Source: an uncultured Parabacteroides sp. (GTDB taxonomy: Bacteria; Bacteroidota; Bacteroidia; Bacteroidales; Tannerellaceae). From it: DNA of 64,000 nt. The translations under genes were made by a program, and so were the position numbers. The notes under the pieces are model-generated. The model was not told the DNA's origin. It worked only from the letters and a program-made list of their open reading frames with translations, and searched no databases. Shown piece by piece: positions 8,779-16,582 of the stretch. The stretch's first letter is position 1; each line of letters begins with the position of its first letter. The stretch is from contig CALCST010000018.1 in NCBI GenBank assembly GCA_937894065.1, positions 40,365-104,364 on the forward strand, in the 5' to 3' direction.

Positions 8779-8812
8779 GAGAAAAGAACAATTCAATACA
8801 AATTATTAAAAT

Positions 8813-10294
8813 ATGGCAAAAGAGCTGAAAGAACTGACACCGAGAAGTGTAAATTACTCGCAGTGGTATCAGGATTTGGTAATTAAAGCGGATTTGGCAG
8901 AAAACTCAGCAGTTCGCGGATGTATGGTTATCAAACCTTATGGATACGCTATTTGGGAAAAGATGCAGCGTATCCTGGATGATAAATTCAAGGAAACTGG
9001 TCATGTTAATGCTTATTTTCCTCTTTTGATTCCGAAATCTTTCCTTAGCCGTGAGGCAGAACACGTTGAAGGTTTCGCTAAAGAATGTGCTGTAGTAACT
9101 CACTATCGCTTGAAGACTAATAGCGAAGGTGACGGCGTTGTTGTTGACCCGGCAGCTAAATTGGAGGAAGAATTGATTATCCGTCCTACATCAGAAACTA
9201 TTATTTGGAATACATATCGCAATTGGATTCAGTCATATCGTGACCTTCCAATCCTGTGCAACCAGTGGGCAAATGTTATGCGCTGGGAAATGCGTACTCG
9301 TTTGTTCTTGCGTACAGCAGAGTTCTTGTGGCAGGAAGGACACACAGCTCACGCAACTCGCGAAGAAGCTGAAATCGAAGCAAAGAAAATGCAGGAAGTA
9401 TATGCTGACTTTGCTGAAAACTATATGGCTGTGCCTGTTATCAAAGGTGTGAAAACTGCAAGTGAAAGATTTGCCGGTGCTTTGGATACATACACTATCG
9501 AAGCAATGATGCAAGACGGAAAAGCTCTGCAGGCTGGTACTTCTCACTTCCTTGGTCAGAACTTCGGTAAGGCTTTCGATGTTACTTTCATCGACAAAGA
9601 AGGAAAGACAGATTATGCTTGGGCTACTTCTTGGGGTGTTTCTACTCGTCTTATCGGTGCTCTTATCATGTCACACTCTGATGACAATGGTTTGGTGTTG
9701 CCTCCTCATTTGGCTCCAATCCAGGTTGTTATTATTCCTATCTATCGCAGCGAAGAACAGTTGAACCAGATTCGTGAGAAAGTTGACGTTATCGTAGCTA
9801 ACTTGAAGAAACTTGGTATTTCTGTTAAGTTCGACGATGCTGACAACCGCAAACCGGGATGGAAATTCGCTAACTATGAATTGAAAGGTGTTCCTGTTCG
9901 TCTTGCTATGGGTGGACGTGATTTGGAAAACAATACAATCGAAGTTATGCGCCGTGACACTCTTGAAAAAGAAACTGTAACTTGCGACGGTATCGAAACT
10001 TATGTTCAGAATTTGTTGGAAGAAATCCAGAACAATATTTTCCAGAAAGCATTGAAGAACCGCGAACAGCGTACTATCACTGTTGATACTTACGATGAAT
10101 TCAAGGAAAAAATCGAACAGGGTTACTTCATCATGGCTCACTGGGATGGAACTCCTGAAACTGAAGAACAGGTTAAGAACGACACTAAGGCTACAATCCG
10201 TTGTATTCCTTTGGATGGTGACACAACTCCTGGTAAGTGTATGGTGACAGGCAAACCTTCAGCACGCCGTGTGTTGTTTGCTAAGGCATATTAA
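8813..10294 (+). CDS. proS: Proline--tRNA ligase (eukaryote/archaea-like type)
   Basis: Charges tRNA-Pro with proline in the cytosol. At 493 residues it is the short archaeal/eukaryote-like ProRS without the bacterial editing insertion, and it ends with the characteristic RRVLFAKAY. Class II motifs are visible. Motif 1 surrounds GCMVIKPYGYAIWEKMQ, motif 2 is in the TRLFLRTAEFLWQEGHTAHAT region, and motif 3 covers GVSTRLIGALIM. The anticodon-binding domain begins near LAPIQVVIIPIY. ATG at 8813 is chosen because MAKELKELTPRSVNYSQWY is the usual family start. It is monocistronic, with a UUCG-loop terminator about 100 bases after the stop. Confidence 0.96.
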   Translation: MAKELKELTPRSVNYSQWYQDLVIKADLAENSAVRGCMVIKPYGYAIWEKMQRILDDKFKETGHVNAYFPLLIPKSFLSREAEHVEGFAKECAVVTHYRLKTNSEGDGVVVDPAAKLEEELIIRPTSETIIWNTYRNWIQSYRDLPILCNQWANVMRWEMRTRLFLRTAEFLWQEGHTAHATREEAEIEAKKMQEVYADFAENYMAVPVIKGVKTASERFAGALDTYTIEAMMQDGKALQAGTSHFLGQNFGKAFDVTFIDKEGKTDYAWATSWGVSTRLIGALIMSHSDDNGLVLPPHLAPIQVVIIPIYRSEEQLNQIREKVDVIVANLKKLGISVKFDDADNRKPGWKFANYELKGVPVRLAMGGRDLENNTIEVMRRDTLEKETVTCDGIETYVQNLLEEIQNNIFQKALKNREQRTITVDTYDEFKEKIEQGYFIMAHWDGTPETEEQVKNDTKATIRCIPLDGDTTPGKCMVTGKPSARRVLFAKAY

Positions 10295-10304
10295 TTGGGA
10301 GGAG

Positions 10305-10457
10305 TAAAGGAGTTGAGTAGTCAAGAATAAAGTAGCAGATTAATAATTTAATCTCATTCTTGCCAACTTGTTCCCTTATCCACTCGTCAACTATAATAAG
10401 AAAGGCGATGAATCTTCGGATTCACCGCCTTTTCTATTGTCTTGTCAACTTGATACC
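10305..10457. repeat. CTTGTCAACT-family units around the proS terminator, copy 4
   Basis: Degenerate units TTGAGTAGTCAAGAATAA, CTTGCCAACTTGTTCCC, CACTCGTCAACT and CTTGTCAACTTGATACCGTT flank the terminator hairpin in the gap between convergent genes. Confidence 0.45.
10401..10434. terminator. Terminator of proS with UUCG tetraloop
   Basis: AAAGGCGATGAATC and GATTCACCGCCTTTT form a 14-position stem (one A-C mismatch) closed by the stable loop TTCG, followed by T residues. A-rich sequence on the other side gives it a T tail on the minus strand too, so it may serve both convergent genes. Confidence 0.85.
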
Positions 10458-10478
10458 GTTAACTTCTCTCTTTCAATA

Positions 10479-11123
10479 TTATTCTCCAAGCGGAGTCAAA
10501 GTCACATTTCTAAACTGGATTGGACCGCCTTCGCTCTGCAAACCAATGTGACCTTCTTTTACTTTGTTTGTTCCGGTATTCTGATATACACCATTGATAT
10601 ATACAGTGATAACACCGTCTTTTACAAAGATATTAGCTTCGTTCCATTCACCGGCAGGTTTTTCTGTTGAATCCTTGTCTTTCTTAACAACAGGGAAAGC
10701 TGGGCGAGGGCCATAGAATTCTGCAAGGTCAGAGCCGCCAAGAAGAACAAAATCACCGGCATCGCCAGCGTGAAGCTGACATTCTATTCCGTTAGGGAAA
10801 GGATTCTTTGTTTCTTCAATCAAAAGGAAAATACCACTGTTTGTTCCTTTTCCGTCTGGCCATCTCCATTCAACATGAAGTTTATAGTTTCCATATTTTT
10901 CTTTTGTGTACATATAACCGAAAGGCTGACCGCTGATTTCAATCAATCCGTCTTTCACTGTATATACTTTTTCTGCTGGAACAGAATTCTTGTCAACAAT
11001 GAAACTCCAATTTGACAAATCTTTTCCGTTGAAAAGTTTAACTGTCTTTTGTGCATTTGATTCAATAGCACAGCCAAACATAGCTGCTGCACACAATGTA
11101 AAAGCTAATAATCTTTTTTTCAT
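10479..11123 (-). CDS. DUF1080 / 3-keto-disaccharide hydrolase domain protein, secreted
   Basis: Protein of 214 residues starting MKKRLLAF; a longer in-frame start at 11183 would precede the signal peptide. The signal ends either at SNA-QKT or at the lipobox-like MFGC (Cys18), so it is exported and possibly lipid-anchored. The mature part opens with LFNGKDLSNWSF, the hallmark of DUF1080 domains. It continues with the concanavalin-like beta sandwich: GYMYTKEKYGNYKLHVEWRWPDGKGTNSGIFL, then GIECQLHAGDAGDFVLLGGS, then GHIGLQSEGGPIQFRNVTL. Members of this family include 3-keto-disaccharide hydrolases, but many act on unknown glycans. No partner gene is adjacent; ettA lies upstream on the same strand beyond a repeat hairpin. 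Confidence 0.9.
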   Translation of the reverse strand: MKKRLLAFTLCAAAMFGCAIESNAQKTVKLFNGKDLSNWSFIVDKNSVPAEKVYTVKDGLIEISGQPFGYMYTKEKYGNYKLHVEWRWPDGKGTNSGIFLLIEETKNPFPNGIECQLHAGDAGDFVLLGGSDLAEFYGPRPAFPVVKKDKDSTEKPAGEWNEANIFVKDGVITVYINGVYQNTGTNKVKEGHIGLQSEGGPIQFRNVTLTPLGE

Positions 11124-11165
11124 GGTAAAAAAGTTTGTATTTATAATTAGATGTATTATTAAATT

Positions 11166-11223
11166 AAAGTTTCGCAAACTCAACTTTCGATTGCAAGAGA
11201 ATAAGTCGAGCTTGCGAAACTTT
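11166..11223. repeat. AAGTTTCGCAA hairpin repeat downstream of ettA
   Basis: AAAGTTTCGCAA at the left and TTGCGAAACTTT at the right form a long stem, continued by CTCAACTT against AAGTCGAG with wobbles. It lies seven bases after the ettA stop and probably acts as its transcription terminator. Related unpaired copies occur near 8438, 12927 and 51948. Confidence 0.65.
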
Positions 11224-11229
11224 CAGTGA

Positions 11230-12918
11230 TTAATCTACAATCAGTTTGCGATAGCGCACGCGTTTAGGCTCAACGTCGCCAAGCTGCTTGCGTTTGTATT
11301 CTTCATATTCAGAATATGTTCCTTCATAGAACACAACATTTGAATCTCCTTCGAATGAAAGAATATGAGTACAGATTCTGTCGAGGAACCAGCGGTCGTG
11401 TGAAACAACAACTGCACAGCCTGCAAAGTTTTCCAAACCTTCTTCAAGAGCACGCAATGTGTTTACATCTATATCATTCGTAGGCTCGTCGAGAAGCAAC
11501 ACATTAGCTTCAGCCTTCAGAGTGAGGGCAAGGTGAAGACGGTTTCTTTCACCACCGGACAAAACACCACAAAGCTTTTCCTGGTCAGAACCGGCAAAGT
11601 TGAACTTTGAAAGATATGCGCGTGAATTGATTTCCTTTCCTCCGACGCGGATAAATTCGCTTCCGCCAGATACAACCTGATATACAGTCTTGTTCGGATC
11701 TATATCCTTGTGAGTCTGGTCTGCATATCCGATTTTCACAGTTTCTCCAACTTCGAATGTACCTTTGTCTATGCTTTCCATTCCCATAATCATCTTGAAC
11801 AAAGTAGTCTTTCCGGCACCGTTCGGACCGATAACACCGACAATACCGTTAGGAGGAAGCATAAAATTCAGATCGTCAAACAGCAACTTGTCGCCAAATG
11901 CCTTTGCCACATGCTGAGCCTCGATTACCTTGTTACCCAAGCGAGGACCGTTAGGAATGAATATCTCAAGTTTAGCTTCTCTTTCTTTCTGGTCTTCATT
12001 CAGCAAGCGTTCATAAGAATTCAGACGAGCCTTTCCTTTAGCCTGTCTTGCCTTAGGAGCCATGTTTATCCATTCAAGCTCGCGTTCCAAAGTCTTGCGG
12101 CGTTTGCTAGCCTGCTTTTCTTCCTGAGCCATTCGTTTAGTCTTCTGGTCGAGCCATGAAGAATAGTTTCCTTTCCAAGGAATACCTTCGCCACGGTCAA
12201 GTTCAAGAATCCATCCAGCAACGTGGTCAAGGAAATATCTGTCGTGAGTGATGCAGATAACAGTTCCCGCATACTGCTGCAAATGCTGCTCAAGCCAGTC
12301 AATTGATTCCGCATCCAAATGGTTGGTAGGCTCGTCGAGCAAAAGAACATCCGGCTGCTGTAGCAAAAGACGACAAAGAGCTACGCGGCGGCGTTCACCT
12401 CCGGAAAGAGTATCAACAATTTGGTCTTCAGGCGGACAGCGCAAAGCATCCATTGCTCTTTCCAGGCGGCTGTCCAGGTTCCATGCATCAGTAGCATCTA
12501 TCTTGTCCTGCAATTCAGCCTGTCTGTTAATCAGAGCATCCATCTTGTCAGGGTCTTCAAGAACTTCAGGGTCAGCAAAGCGTTCGTTCACTTCTTCATA
12601 TTCCTTAAGAATATCCACTATTCCCTGTACGCCTTCCTGAACGATTTCCTTGACAGTCTTTCCACTTTCAAGTTTTGGGTCCTGCTCAAGATAACCAACA
12701 GAATAACCAGGAGAGAAAACTACTTCGCCCTGATAATCTTTGTCCAGGCCGGCAATAATTTTCAGCAATGTTGACTTACCGGAACCGTTCAAACCGATAA
12801 TACCGATTTTGGCTCCATAGAAAAATGATAGATAGATATTTTTCAATACCTGCTTTTGTGGCGGGTAAATTTTGCTCACACCCACCATTGAGAAAATAAT
12901 CTTCTTGTCGTCTGCCAT
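11230..12918 (-). CDS. ettA: ABC-F protein EttA, energy-dependent translational throttle
   Basis: Soluble ABC-F ATPase of 562 residues that in characterised relatives binds the ribosomal E site and gates entry into elongation according to ATP/ADP. Two ATPase domains are plain. The first has Walker A GLNGSGKST near residue 42, signature LSGGERRRVAL and Walker B VLLLDEPTNHLD. The second has GPNGAGKTT, LSGGERNRLHL and VLLLDEPTNDID. The inter-domain linker includes the basic KQASKRRKTLERELEWI segment and AKGKARLNSYERLL. The start MADDKKIIFSMVGVSK matches EttA proteins. It has its own promoter about 210 bases upstream and a repeat hairpin downstream. Confidence 0.93.
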   Translation of the reverse strand: MADDKKIIFSMVGVSKIYPPQKQVLKNIYLSFFYGAKIGIIGLNGSGKSTLLKIIAGLDKDYQGEVVFSPGYSVGYLEQDPKLESGKTVKEIVQEGVQGIVDILKEYEEVNERFADPEVLEDPDKMDALINRQAELQDKIDATDAWNLDSRLERAMDALRCPPEDQIVDTLSGGERRRVALCRLLLQQPDVLLLDEPTNHLDAESIDWLEQHLQQYAGTVICITHDRYFLDHVAGWILELDRGEGIPWKGNYSSWLDQKTKRMAQEEKQASKRRKTLERELEWINMAPKARQAKGKARLNSYERLLNEDQKEREAKLEIFIPNGPRLGNKVIEAQHVAKAFGDKLLFDDLNFMLPPNGIVGVIGPNGAGKTTLFKMIMGMESIDKGTFEVGETVKIGYADQTHKDIDPNKTVYQVVSGGSEFIRVGGKEINSRAYLSKFNFAGSDQEKLCGVLSGGERNRLHLALTLKAEANVLLLDEPTNDIDVNTLRALEEGLENFAGCAVVVSHDRWFLDRICTHILSFEGDSNVVFYEGTYSEYEEYKRKQLGDVEPKRVRYRKLIVD

Positions 12919-12924
12919 ATAAAT

Positions 12925-13050
12925 AAGTTATTTAAGTTTCGCAAGATGCCCAATTACAGAGTTTGCAAGGTTTCAGAAACAAATTGACAAGTAACTGATC
13001 TGTTCTTTCCAAATCTTAATCCGAAACTTGAACTTACAAAACTTGAGTAA
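12925..13050. repeat. Degenerate AAGTTTCGCAAG repeat in the ettA leader
   Basis: TTTAAGTTTCGCAAGATGCCCAA is followed by GAGTTTGCAAGGTTTCAG, and 80 bases later by CCGAAACTTGAACTTACAAAACTTGAG. These are partial copies of the AAGTTTCGCAAGTT family in the untranslated region before ettA. The rest of this 366-base gap holds only the ettA promoter and the ilvE terminator. Confidence 0.45.
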
Positions 13051-13125
13051 ATTATATAATGCAAAATATTAGTTCCGCTTAATCTTATTACGCCACGTAA
13101 GGATAAATAAGAAGCATAATTATCA

Positions 13126-13156
13126 CAAATATACATTATTGCCTTTAATCTTTAAA
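13126..13156 (-). promoter_or_regulatory. Promoter of ettA
   Basis: On the minus strand, TATATTTG (13133-13126) is preceded after 19 bases by TTTA (13156-13153), one mismatch from the Bacteroidota -33 element. It gives a leader of about 200 bases. Confidence 0.6.
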
Positions 13157-13212
13157 ATTTATCCATAACATAATGGCACATTTTTGGAATGAATACGCAG
13201 ATTTAGGCATAT

Positions 13213-13257
13213 ACAGAAAAAAACAGGTGTGTCAAAATACTTAATTTCGACACACCC
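13213..13257 (-). terminator. Terminator of ilvE
   Basis: On the minus strand, GGTGTGTC pairs with GACACACC around a 15-base loop, and a run of eight T follows after CTG. It lies about 30 bases beyond the ilvE stop. Confidence 0.8.
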
Positions 13258-13285
13258 GATTACTTAATTCTATTTTACTTTGTTT

Positions 13286-14305
13286 TTATTCGATAACTTT
13301 CACCCAGCCATATTTATCTGGTTCGTCGCCATACTGGATACCACGCAGTTTGTTGTAAAGCTTTTCACAAACAGGACCTGGTTTACCATTTTTTGCAATT
13401 ACATATGATTTGTTTTCGTCCAAATCATCAATCTGTGAGATAGGAGCGATTACAGCTGCAGTTCCACATTCAGCAGCTTCATCGAAGGTAGCAACTTCTT
13501 CGAAAGGAATAGGGCGTCTTTCAACTGTCAGTCCCATGTCTTCAGCCAATTGCTGCAAACTCTTGTTTGTAATTGACGGAAGAATTGAGTTTGACTGAGG
13601 AGTTATATAGCTGTTGCCTCTGATTCCGAAGAAATTGGCAGGACCACATTCGTCCAGATATTTCTTTTCTTTAGGGTCGAGATACAAAACTGCTGCATAT
13701 CCTTTTTCGTGAGCTATTTCGCCTGCAACCAAAGACGCCGCATAGTTACCGCCCACTTTGATAGTACCAGTTCCGTGAGGAGCAGCACGGTCATATTCAC
13801 GCAAGATACAAACCTTTGAAGGCTGGAAACCACCTTTGAAATACGGTCCTACAGGAGTTACAAACACTACAAATACATATTCCGGAGCCGGTTTAACACC
13901 AACTTGTGCACCCAAACCAAGAATCAAAGGACGGATATACAAAGCTGCGCCGCTTTCATAAGGAGGAACAAAGCGCTCGTTAAGTTTTACAACCTTGCGC
14001 ACTGCTTCTTCAAATTTCTCAACTGGAAATTCAGCCATTTTTATACCTCTTGATGAAGCTTGCAGACGTTTACCATTTTCGTCCATACGGAAAACTCTGA
14101 TTTTGCCGTCTTTGCCACGGAAAGCTTTCAGACCTTCGAATGCTTCCTGTCCGTAGTGCAGACAAGTTGCAGCCATATGTATATTCAATATTTCAGAAGA
14201 AGAAACTTCAAGTTCACCCCACTTGCCGTCGCGATAGTAGCAACGAACATTATAATCTGTTTTGATATATCCAAAACCAAGTTCAGACCAATTTAATGTT
14301 TCCAT
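13286..14305 (-). CDS. ilvE: Branched-chain amino acid aminotransferase
   Basis: PLP-dependent fold-type IV aminotransferase of 339 residues that interconverts valine, leucine and isoleucine with their 2-oxo acids using glutamate/2-oxoglutarate. The catalytic Lys183 is in the motif TIKVGGNYAAS. Other BCAT features are LHYGQEAFEGLKAFR near residue 49, YIRPLILG near 123, and the C-terminal ECGTAAVIAPI loop that binds the phosphate region. The length and the start METLNWSELGFGY match the larger BCAT type common in Bacteroides. It stands alone, with its own promoter and terminator, divergent from the sua5 cluster. Confidence 0.95.
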   Translation of the reverse strand: METLNWSELGFGYIKTDYNVRCYYRDGKWGELEVSSSEILNIHMAATCLHYGQEAFEGLKAFRGKDGKIRVFRMDENGKRLQASSRGIKMAEFPVEKFEEAVRKVVKLNERFVPPYESGAALYIRPLILGLGAQVGVKPAPEYVFVVFVTPVGPYFKGGFQPSKVCILREYDRAAPHGTGTIKVGGNYAASLVAGEIAHEKGYAAVLYLDPKEKKYLDECGPANFFGIRGNSYITPQSNSILPSITNKSLQQLAEDMGLTVERRPIPFEEVATFDEAAECGTAAVIAPISQIDDLDENKSYVIAKNGKPGPVCEKLYNKLRGIQYGDEPDKYGWVKVIE

Positions 14306-14348
14306 GATATCTAACTTTATTTTTTGTGTTCTAAATTATATTTTGAAA

Positions 14349-14378
14349 CAAAAGTACATCTTTTGAAGGAATATCAAA
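14349..14378 (-). promoter_or_regulatory. Promoter of ilvE
   Basis: TACTTTTG (14356-14349, minus strand) is preceded by TTTG (14378-14375) with an 18-base spacer, close to consensus. Transcription would start about 35-40 bases before the ilvE ATG. Confidence 0.65.
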
Positions 14379-14508
14379 ACATATTTTCACAAAAATGATT
14401 AAATCTTCATATGTGTAGATTTTATTCTTCACAAAACTCCAGCAATTTAACCTTGTTGATTTTACCGTTTGGTGGCTTGCAGGGCAACAACAAATTTTTT
14501 GATAACAT

Positions 14509-14539
14509 TTTTTTACTCATTTATTATTTTGTACTTTTG
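14509..14539 (+). promoter_or_regulatory. Promoter of the sua5 cluster
   Basis: TACTTTTG at 14532-14539 has TTTT (one mismatch to TTTG) 19 bases upstream at 14509-14512. The sua5 ATG follows 36 bases after the -7 box. Confidence 0.6.
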
Positions 14540-14575
14540 TGGAGTTGTGATTTAGAAATCTAAGGTTTTATATAT

Positions 14576-15136
14576 ATGAGAGACGATATTAAAAAAGCAT
14601 GTGAGATAATGCAGGCAGGCGGCCTGATATTATACCCAACAGATACAATATGGGGCATTGGTTGTGACGCAACAAACGAAGAAGCTGTCCGCCGTGTATA
14701 TGAGCTGAAGAAGAGAGCTGACAACAAGGCTATGCTGGTGTTGTTGGACAGCACGGCTAAGCTGGAAGCATACGTTGATAATGTTCCTGATATTGCATGG
14801 GATTTGATTGAAGTAGCAGACAAACCTCTTACTATTATATATTCAAAAGGCAAAAACCTTGCTCCTAATCTTCTTGGAGAAAACGGCAGTATTGGTATCC
14901 GCATTACTCGGGAAAAGTTCTCTCATGATTTGTGTGAACAATTCCGCAAACCTTTAGTATCAACTTCGGCTAACGTAAGCGGCGAGCCTTCGCCTGCTAA
15001 TTTTGATGAAATATCTGATGTCATCAAAAACGGAGTTGATTATATCGTTAACTATCGTCAGGACGACAAAACCAAAGCCCAGCCTTCCAATATTATCATG
15101 CTTGGCGATGGCGGGCTCGTGAAAGTAATTCGCTGA
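14576..15136 (+). CDS. L-threonylcarbamoyladenylate synthase (Sua5/YrdC family)
   Basis: Cytosolic enzyme of 186 residues that makes threonylcarbamoyl-AMP from threonine, bicarbonate and ATP, the first step of the t6A modification at position 37 of ANN-decoding tRNAs. It is the short YrdC-type form without the C-terminal Sua5 domain. Family signatures are GGLILYPTDTIWGIGCDATNEEAV (residues about 15-38), the KKRADNKAMLVLL substrate loop, and PLVSTSANVSGEPSP near 130-145. ATG at 14576 lies directly after a good promoter. The next gene starts only six bases after its stop, so the two are probably cotranscribed. Confidence 0.93.
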   Translation: MRDDIKKACEIMQAGGLILYPTDTIWGIGCDATNEEAVRRVYELKKRADNKAMLVLLDSTAKLEAYVDNVPDIAWDLIEVADKPLTIIYSKGKNLAPNLLGENGSIGIRITREKFSHDLCEQFRKPLVSTSANVSGEPSPANFDEISDVIKNGVDYIVNYRQDDKTKAQPSNIIMLGDGGLVKVIR

Positions 15137-15142
15137 TAAGAT

Positions 15143-16546
15143 ATGAGCAAATCCTGGCAGCGTGAGAAATATATTATATCGGACTTTCTGACGGCGTCAG
15201 CTGCATGGCTGTGCTTTAATATATTCCGCTATCAAGAGTTGGCAGTCACATACGGATATTCTTCACTCAAGAGTTACCTGATATCTTCGAAAGTGATGGA
15301 AGGCCAGATTCTGGTTCCTTTTATGTGGCTGGTGCTTTATTTTTTCTCCGGATACTACAACAAACCTTATGGAAAATCGAGGATAGGAGAGTTGTTTACT
15401 ACTTTTTTCACCTCGGCTATCGGAGTGGTGGTTCTTTTCCTAGGGTTTGTCCTAAATGATTTGCCGCCGGTATATCAAATATATTACCGGTTCTTTGTTT
15501 TCCTGTTCACGTTCCACTTCGTGCTTACATATTCTGCGCGCCTAACGATAACCATGCTGTGTCTCAGCAATATCAGAAGAGGTCGTTTTTCGCTGAATGT
15601 CCTGATAATAGGATGTGGCGAAAAAGCTAGAAACGTGGCTCAGGAAATGAAGAAGCAAGGTTATTCAATACTGGGCTTTGTCTCGCCAGATGGAGAAGAC
15701 AAGGATGTATATGTTCCAAAAGGAGATATTATCGGCCAGTGGAACAATCTCTCGGAATGTTTCACGAAATATTCCGTTGATGAGCTGGTGATAGCGATGG
15801 ACAATATTGAAGTCAATGACCTGATTAGGAAATTATATTCCTTATACCGATATAAAGTTCCCGTAAAAATCCTATTGGCAAAGTCCAATCCTCTTTCACG
15901 GGGACGCTTGCGTACAATATACGGAAGCCCGTTGATTGATGTGACAGAATCGAATATGTCAGAATCAGAGAAGAATATCAAATGGTTTCTGGACAAGTTC
16001 ATCTCCTCAATTGTACTTGTGGTTTTGCTTCCATTGTTCGCCTACATAGCGTATCGGGTGAAGAAAGATTCTCCTGGACCGGTGTTTTTCAAGCAAGAAC
16101 GTATCGGCTACATGGGCGAACCTTTCTACATATATAAGTTCCGCACTATGTATCTTGGTTCGGAATCCAACGGACCGATGCTTTCCAGTGAAGGAGACGA
16201 GAGAATAACACCTTTCGGACGCATCATGCGTAAGTACAGGCTGGACGAGCTCCCGCAGTTCTGGAACGTAATCAAAGGCGACATGTCGCTGGTTGGTCCG
16301 CGTCCGGAAAGACGATACTATATCGACCAGATTGTCCGCAAAGCTCCATACTATTATTTGCTCCATAACGTGCGCCCCGGAATAACATCATTGGGAATGG
16401 TTAAATACGGTTACGCCGGAAACGTGGACCAAATGATTGAGAGATTGAATTATGATATATTATATTATGAGAATATGTCGTTGGCTCTGGATACAACAAT
16501 TCTGATTCATACCGTCCTTACCGTCATCACAGGAAAAGGAGTTTGA
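15143..16546 (+). CDS. Polyprenyl glycosylphosphotransferase (WcaJ-like sugar transferase)
   Basis: Membrane protein of 467 residues that would transfer a sugar-1-phosphate to undecaprenyl phosphate, starting synthesis of a surface glycan. The N-terminus has four to five transmembrane segments within about residues 10-150. A Rossmann-like domain follows (VLIIGCGEKARNVAQEMKKQGY near 155-176). A further hydrophobic hairpin lies near 285-305. The catalytic bacterial sugar transferase domain then contains GPVFFKQERIGYMGEPFYIYKFRTMY, RKYRLDELPQFWNVIKGDMSLVGPRPE and NVRPGITSLGMVKYG. Basic and DE residues of the catalytic dyad region are present. It sits between housekeeping genes, not in a recognisable capsule cluster, so the glycan it serves is unknown. 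Confidence 0.92.
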   Translation: MSKSWQREKYIISDFLTASAAWLCFNIFRYQELAVTYGYSSLKSYLISSKVMEGQILVPFMWLVLYFFSGYYNKPYGKSRIGELFTTFFTSAIGVVVLFLGFVLNDLPPVYQIYYRFFVFLFTFHFVLTYSARLTITMLCLSNIRRGRFSLNVLIIGCGEKARNVAQEMKKQGYSILGFVSPDGEDKDVYVPKGDIIGQWNNLSECFTKYSVDELVIAMDNIEVNDLIRKLYSLYRYKVPVKILLAKSNPLSRGRLRTIYGSPLIDVTESNMSESEKNIKWFLDKFISSIVLVVLLPLFAYIAYRVKKDSPGPVFFKQERIGYMGEPFYIYKFRTMYLGSESNGPMLSSEGDERITPFGRIMRKYRLDELPQFWNVIKGDMSLVGPRPERRYYIDQIVRKAPYYYLLHNVRPGITSLGMVKYGYAGNVDQMIERLNYDILYYENMSLALDTTILIHTVLTVITGKGV

Positions 16547-16582
16547 CAGAATATCTGGACCTTGATTATTAAAACACTGATT

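Noticed and set aside
12954..13136. 60-codon minus-strand ORF upstream of ettA
   Set aside because: Covers the ettA leader, promoter box and dispersed repeats; no protein features.
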